Origin: Sphingobacterium tabacisoli
Lineage (GTDB): Bacteria; Bacteroidota; Bacteroidia; Sphingobacteriales; Sphingobacteriaceae
Direction of reading: 5' to 3'
Assembly: GCF_017908035.1 (NCBI RefSeq)
Contig: NZ_JAEQMU010000001.1
Span: forward strand, 1,302,001 to 1,366,000
Length of the DNA: 64,000 bases
Shown: piece by piece, positions 62,962 to 64,000 of the stretch
How positions within the stretch are numbered: position 1 is the first letter of the stretch
Layout of the letters: each line of letters starts with the position of its first letter
The notes under the pieces: model-generated
The model's database searches: none
Told to the model about the DNA's origin: nothing
What the model saw: only the letters and a program-made list of their open reading frames with translations
Translations under genes and position numbers: made by a program

Positions 62962-63705
62962 ATGAAACTACTCGAAGGAAAAACAGCCTTAGTTACCGGA
63001 GCATCAAAAGGGATAGGCCGCAAGATCGCGGAGGTATTTGCACAACATGGTGCCAACGTAGCTTTTACCTACCTATCCTCTGTTGAGAAGGGTCAGGCCC
63101 TAGAAACGGAGTTACAGGCTTTTGGCACAAAGGTAAAAGGATACCGTTCGGATGCTTCCAAGTTTGATGAAGCCGAACAACTTATCAATGATATCGTTAC
63201 CGAGTTTGGTACATTAGACATTGTGGTAAACAATGCTGGAATCACAAAAGACGGTCTTTTAATGCGTATGACAGAAGAAAACTGGGATGATGTGATCAAT
63301 ATCAACCTCAAATCCATCTTCAACGTTACTAAAGCAGCTTCTAAAGTAATGATGAAAAATAGAAAAGGTTCCTTCATCAATATGTCTTCCGTAGTCGGTG
63401 TACAAGGCAACGCAGGACAGGCAAACTATGCTGCTTCTAAAGCTGGTATCATTGGTTTCACCAAGTCTGTAGCGAAGGAATTGGGCTCTAGAAATATCAG
63501 AGCAAACGTCATCGCTCCAGGATTTATCCGCACAGAGATGACAGACGTATTGGATCCAAAAGTAGTTGCAGGATGGGAAGCAGGTATCCCGCTGAAACGC
63601 GGTGGTGAACCTGAAGATGTGGCTAATGCCTGTCTTTTCTTAGCATCAGACCTTTCTGCTTATGTTACAGGACAGGTACTTCCTGTAGACGGCGGTATGT
63701 TATAA
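62962..63705 (+). CDS. fabG: 3-oxoacyl-ACP reductase FabG
   Basis: A 247-residue short-chain dehydrogenase. The NADPH motif is TGASKGIGRKIAEVFA (about 11-27), NNAG appears at about 89, and the catalytic Ser, Tyr and Lys lie in MSSVVGVQGNAGQANYAASKAG. The C-terminal AYVTGQVLPVDGGM is the classic FabG ending. Reduces 3-oxoacyl-ACP in fatty acid elongation. The following LuxE/PaaK-like gene is common after FabG-like genes in Bacteroidota (recollection). Confidence 0.93.
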   Translation: MKLLEGKTALVTGASKGIGRKIAEVFAQHGANVAFTYLSSVEKGQALETELQAFGTKVKGYRSDASKFDEAEQLINDIVTEFGTLDIVVNNAGITKDGLLMRMTEENWDDVININLKSIFNVTKAASKVMMKNRKGSFINMSSVVGVQGNAGQANYAASKAGIIGFTKSVAKELGSRNIRANVIAPGFIRTEMTDVLDPKVVAGWEAGIPLKRGGEPEDVANACLFLASDLSAYVTGQVLPVDGGML

Positions 63706-63710
63706 TCACT

Positions 63711-63746
63711 ATTGGTTCTTTTGGTCTTCAGATCAAAAGAACCAAT
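63711..63746 (+). terminator. Hairpin after fabG
   Basis: Perfect 13-bp stem (63711-63723 with 63734-63746) with a 10-nt loop starting 5 nt after the stop. There is no long T run, so it may be a weak terminator. Confidence 0.6.
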
Positions 63747-63848
63747 ACTAAATACTCACTTTATACACCACCAGAAAGTGAGCACGCCACAGCAACCGAC
63801 ACACACTTTTTTTTACTTTATTACTTCCCTTTTTCTAGTTTTTTCGAT

Positions 63849-63856
63849 TAAGTTTG
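63849..63856 (+). promoter_or_regulatory. Candidate -7 box (TAAGTTTG)
   Basis: TAAGTTTG fits TAnnTTTG, and the following ATG at 63865 would give a very short leader. Confidence 0.4.
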
Positions 63857-63864
63857 CAATCAAT

Positions 63865-64000
63865 ATGCATAGGGATCAGGTTTTCAATATACAGACAGAG
63901 CAGGACTTTAACACAACAGCCCTCGAGATTTTCAACTTTCAGGCACAGCATATACCTGTATACCGCGAGTATATACAAGCCTTGGGTATTCTCCCCGAGA
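63865..64000 (+). CDS. N-terminus of a LuxE/PaaK-like acyl-activating protein (partial)
   Basis: Starts ATG at 63865 and runs off the right edge, giving 45 residues: MHRDQVFNIQTEQDF, then TTALEIFNFQAQHIPVYREY. The pattern resembles the start of Bacteroidota LuxE/phenylacetate-CoA-ligase-like acyl transferases. Only this fragment is visible, so the assignment is provisional. Confidence 0.55.
   Translation, partial: MHRDQVFNIQTEQDFNTTALEIFNFQAQHIPVYREYIQALGILPE

Noticed and set aside
1..64000. CRISPR array, insertion sequence or prophage
   Set aside because: No regularly spaced repeats beyond the 10-nt array, no transposase, integrase or phage structural gene.

Overview
The window looks like a chromosomal stretch of a Bacteroidota bacterium, most likely Sphingobacteriaceae (Sphingobacterium or Pedobacter-like). 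This is inferred from two SusC/SusD outer-membrane uptake pairs (one with an ECF sigma factor, a FecR anti-sigma factor and an STN domain), TlpA/DUF4369 thioredoxin proteins, a DUF4296 lipoprotein, weak Shine-Dalgarno sequences, and repeated Bacteroidota-type -7 boxes (TAnnTTTG, best example with -33 TTTG in front of tRNA-Arg). Base composition is moderately AT-rich. I see no rRNA, CRISPR array, prophage or insertion sequence.

Layout. 1-4.7 kb: a gene 3' end, a 5 x 10-nt tandem repeat, tRNA-Ser(UGA), a YceI protein, tRNA-Arg(UCU), a cold-shock protein, an NYN/LOTUS protein, a divergent Lrp/EamA pair and a GNAT enzyme. 4.8-10.4 kb: a copper-acquisition locus: small membrane protein, lipoprotein with YtkA-like features, OprC-like TonB receptor with both CxxxM and HxM copper-ligand motifs, MbnP-like lipoprotein and MbnH-like di-heme enzyme. 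10.5-17 kb: methyltransferase, Bcr/CflA efflux pump, a three-gene unit (Ntn amide hydrolase, PCMD lipoprotein, outer-membrane barrel) and butanediol dehydrogenase. 17-21 kb: hypothetical proteins, including an 824-residue WG/Sel1-repeat protein and a pair of small ORFs.

21-31 kb: an AraC regulator divergent from SusC/SusD, then a convergent four-gene operon (GntP permease, RidA, D-threonine aldolase/D-serine dehydratase-like enzyme, M19 dipeptidase) that reads as a D-amino-acid salvage pathway and is flanked by two similar 29-nt direct repeats. 31-41 kb: ECF sigma, FecR, STN-SusC, SusD and two thioredoxin-like proteins, all on the minus strand and probably one regulon. 41-45 kb: cation/proton antiporter and a LytS/LytTR-type two-component pair. 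45-48.4 kb: a metal-binding-fold small protein behind overlapping palindromes, then a Tat-type amidohydrolase, ankyrin lipoprotein and AraC regulator in tight succession.

48-64 kb: mainly housekeeping genes: MutS2, DUF4296 lipoprotein, YggS, GNAT, DUF3298 lipoprotein, aspartate kinase, THUMP-like methyltransferase, LLM oxidoreductase, a TPP riboswitch controlling a PnuC/PnuT transporter plus an acyl-CoA-dehydrogenase-fold flavoprotein, malate:quinone oxidoreductase, a CBS protein, FabG and the start of a LuxE/PaaK-like protein. The strongest candidates for under-described biology are the copper locus, the riboswitch-controlled flavoprotein and the repeat-flanked D-amino-acid operon.
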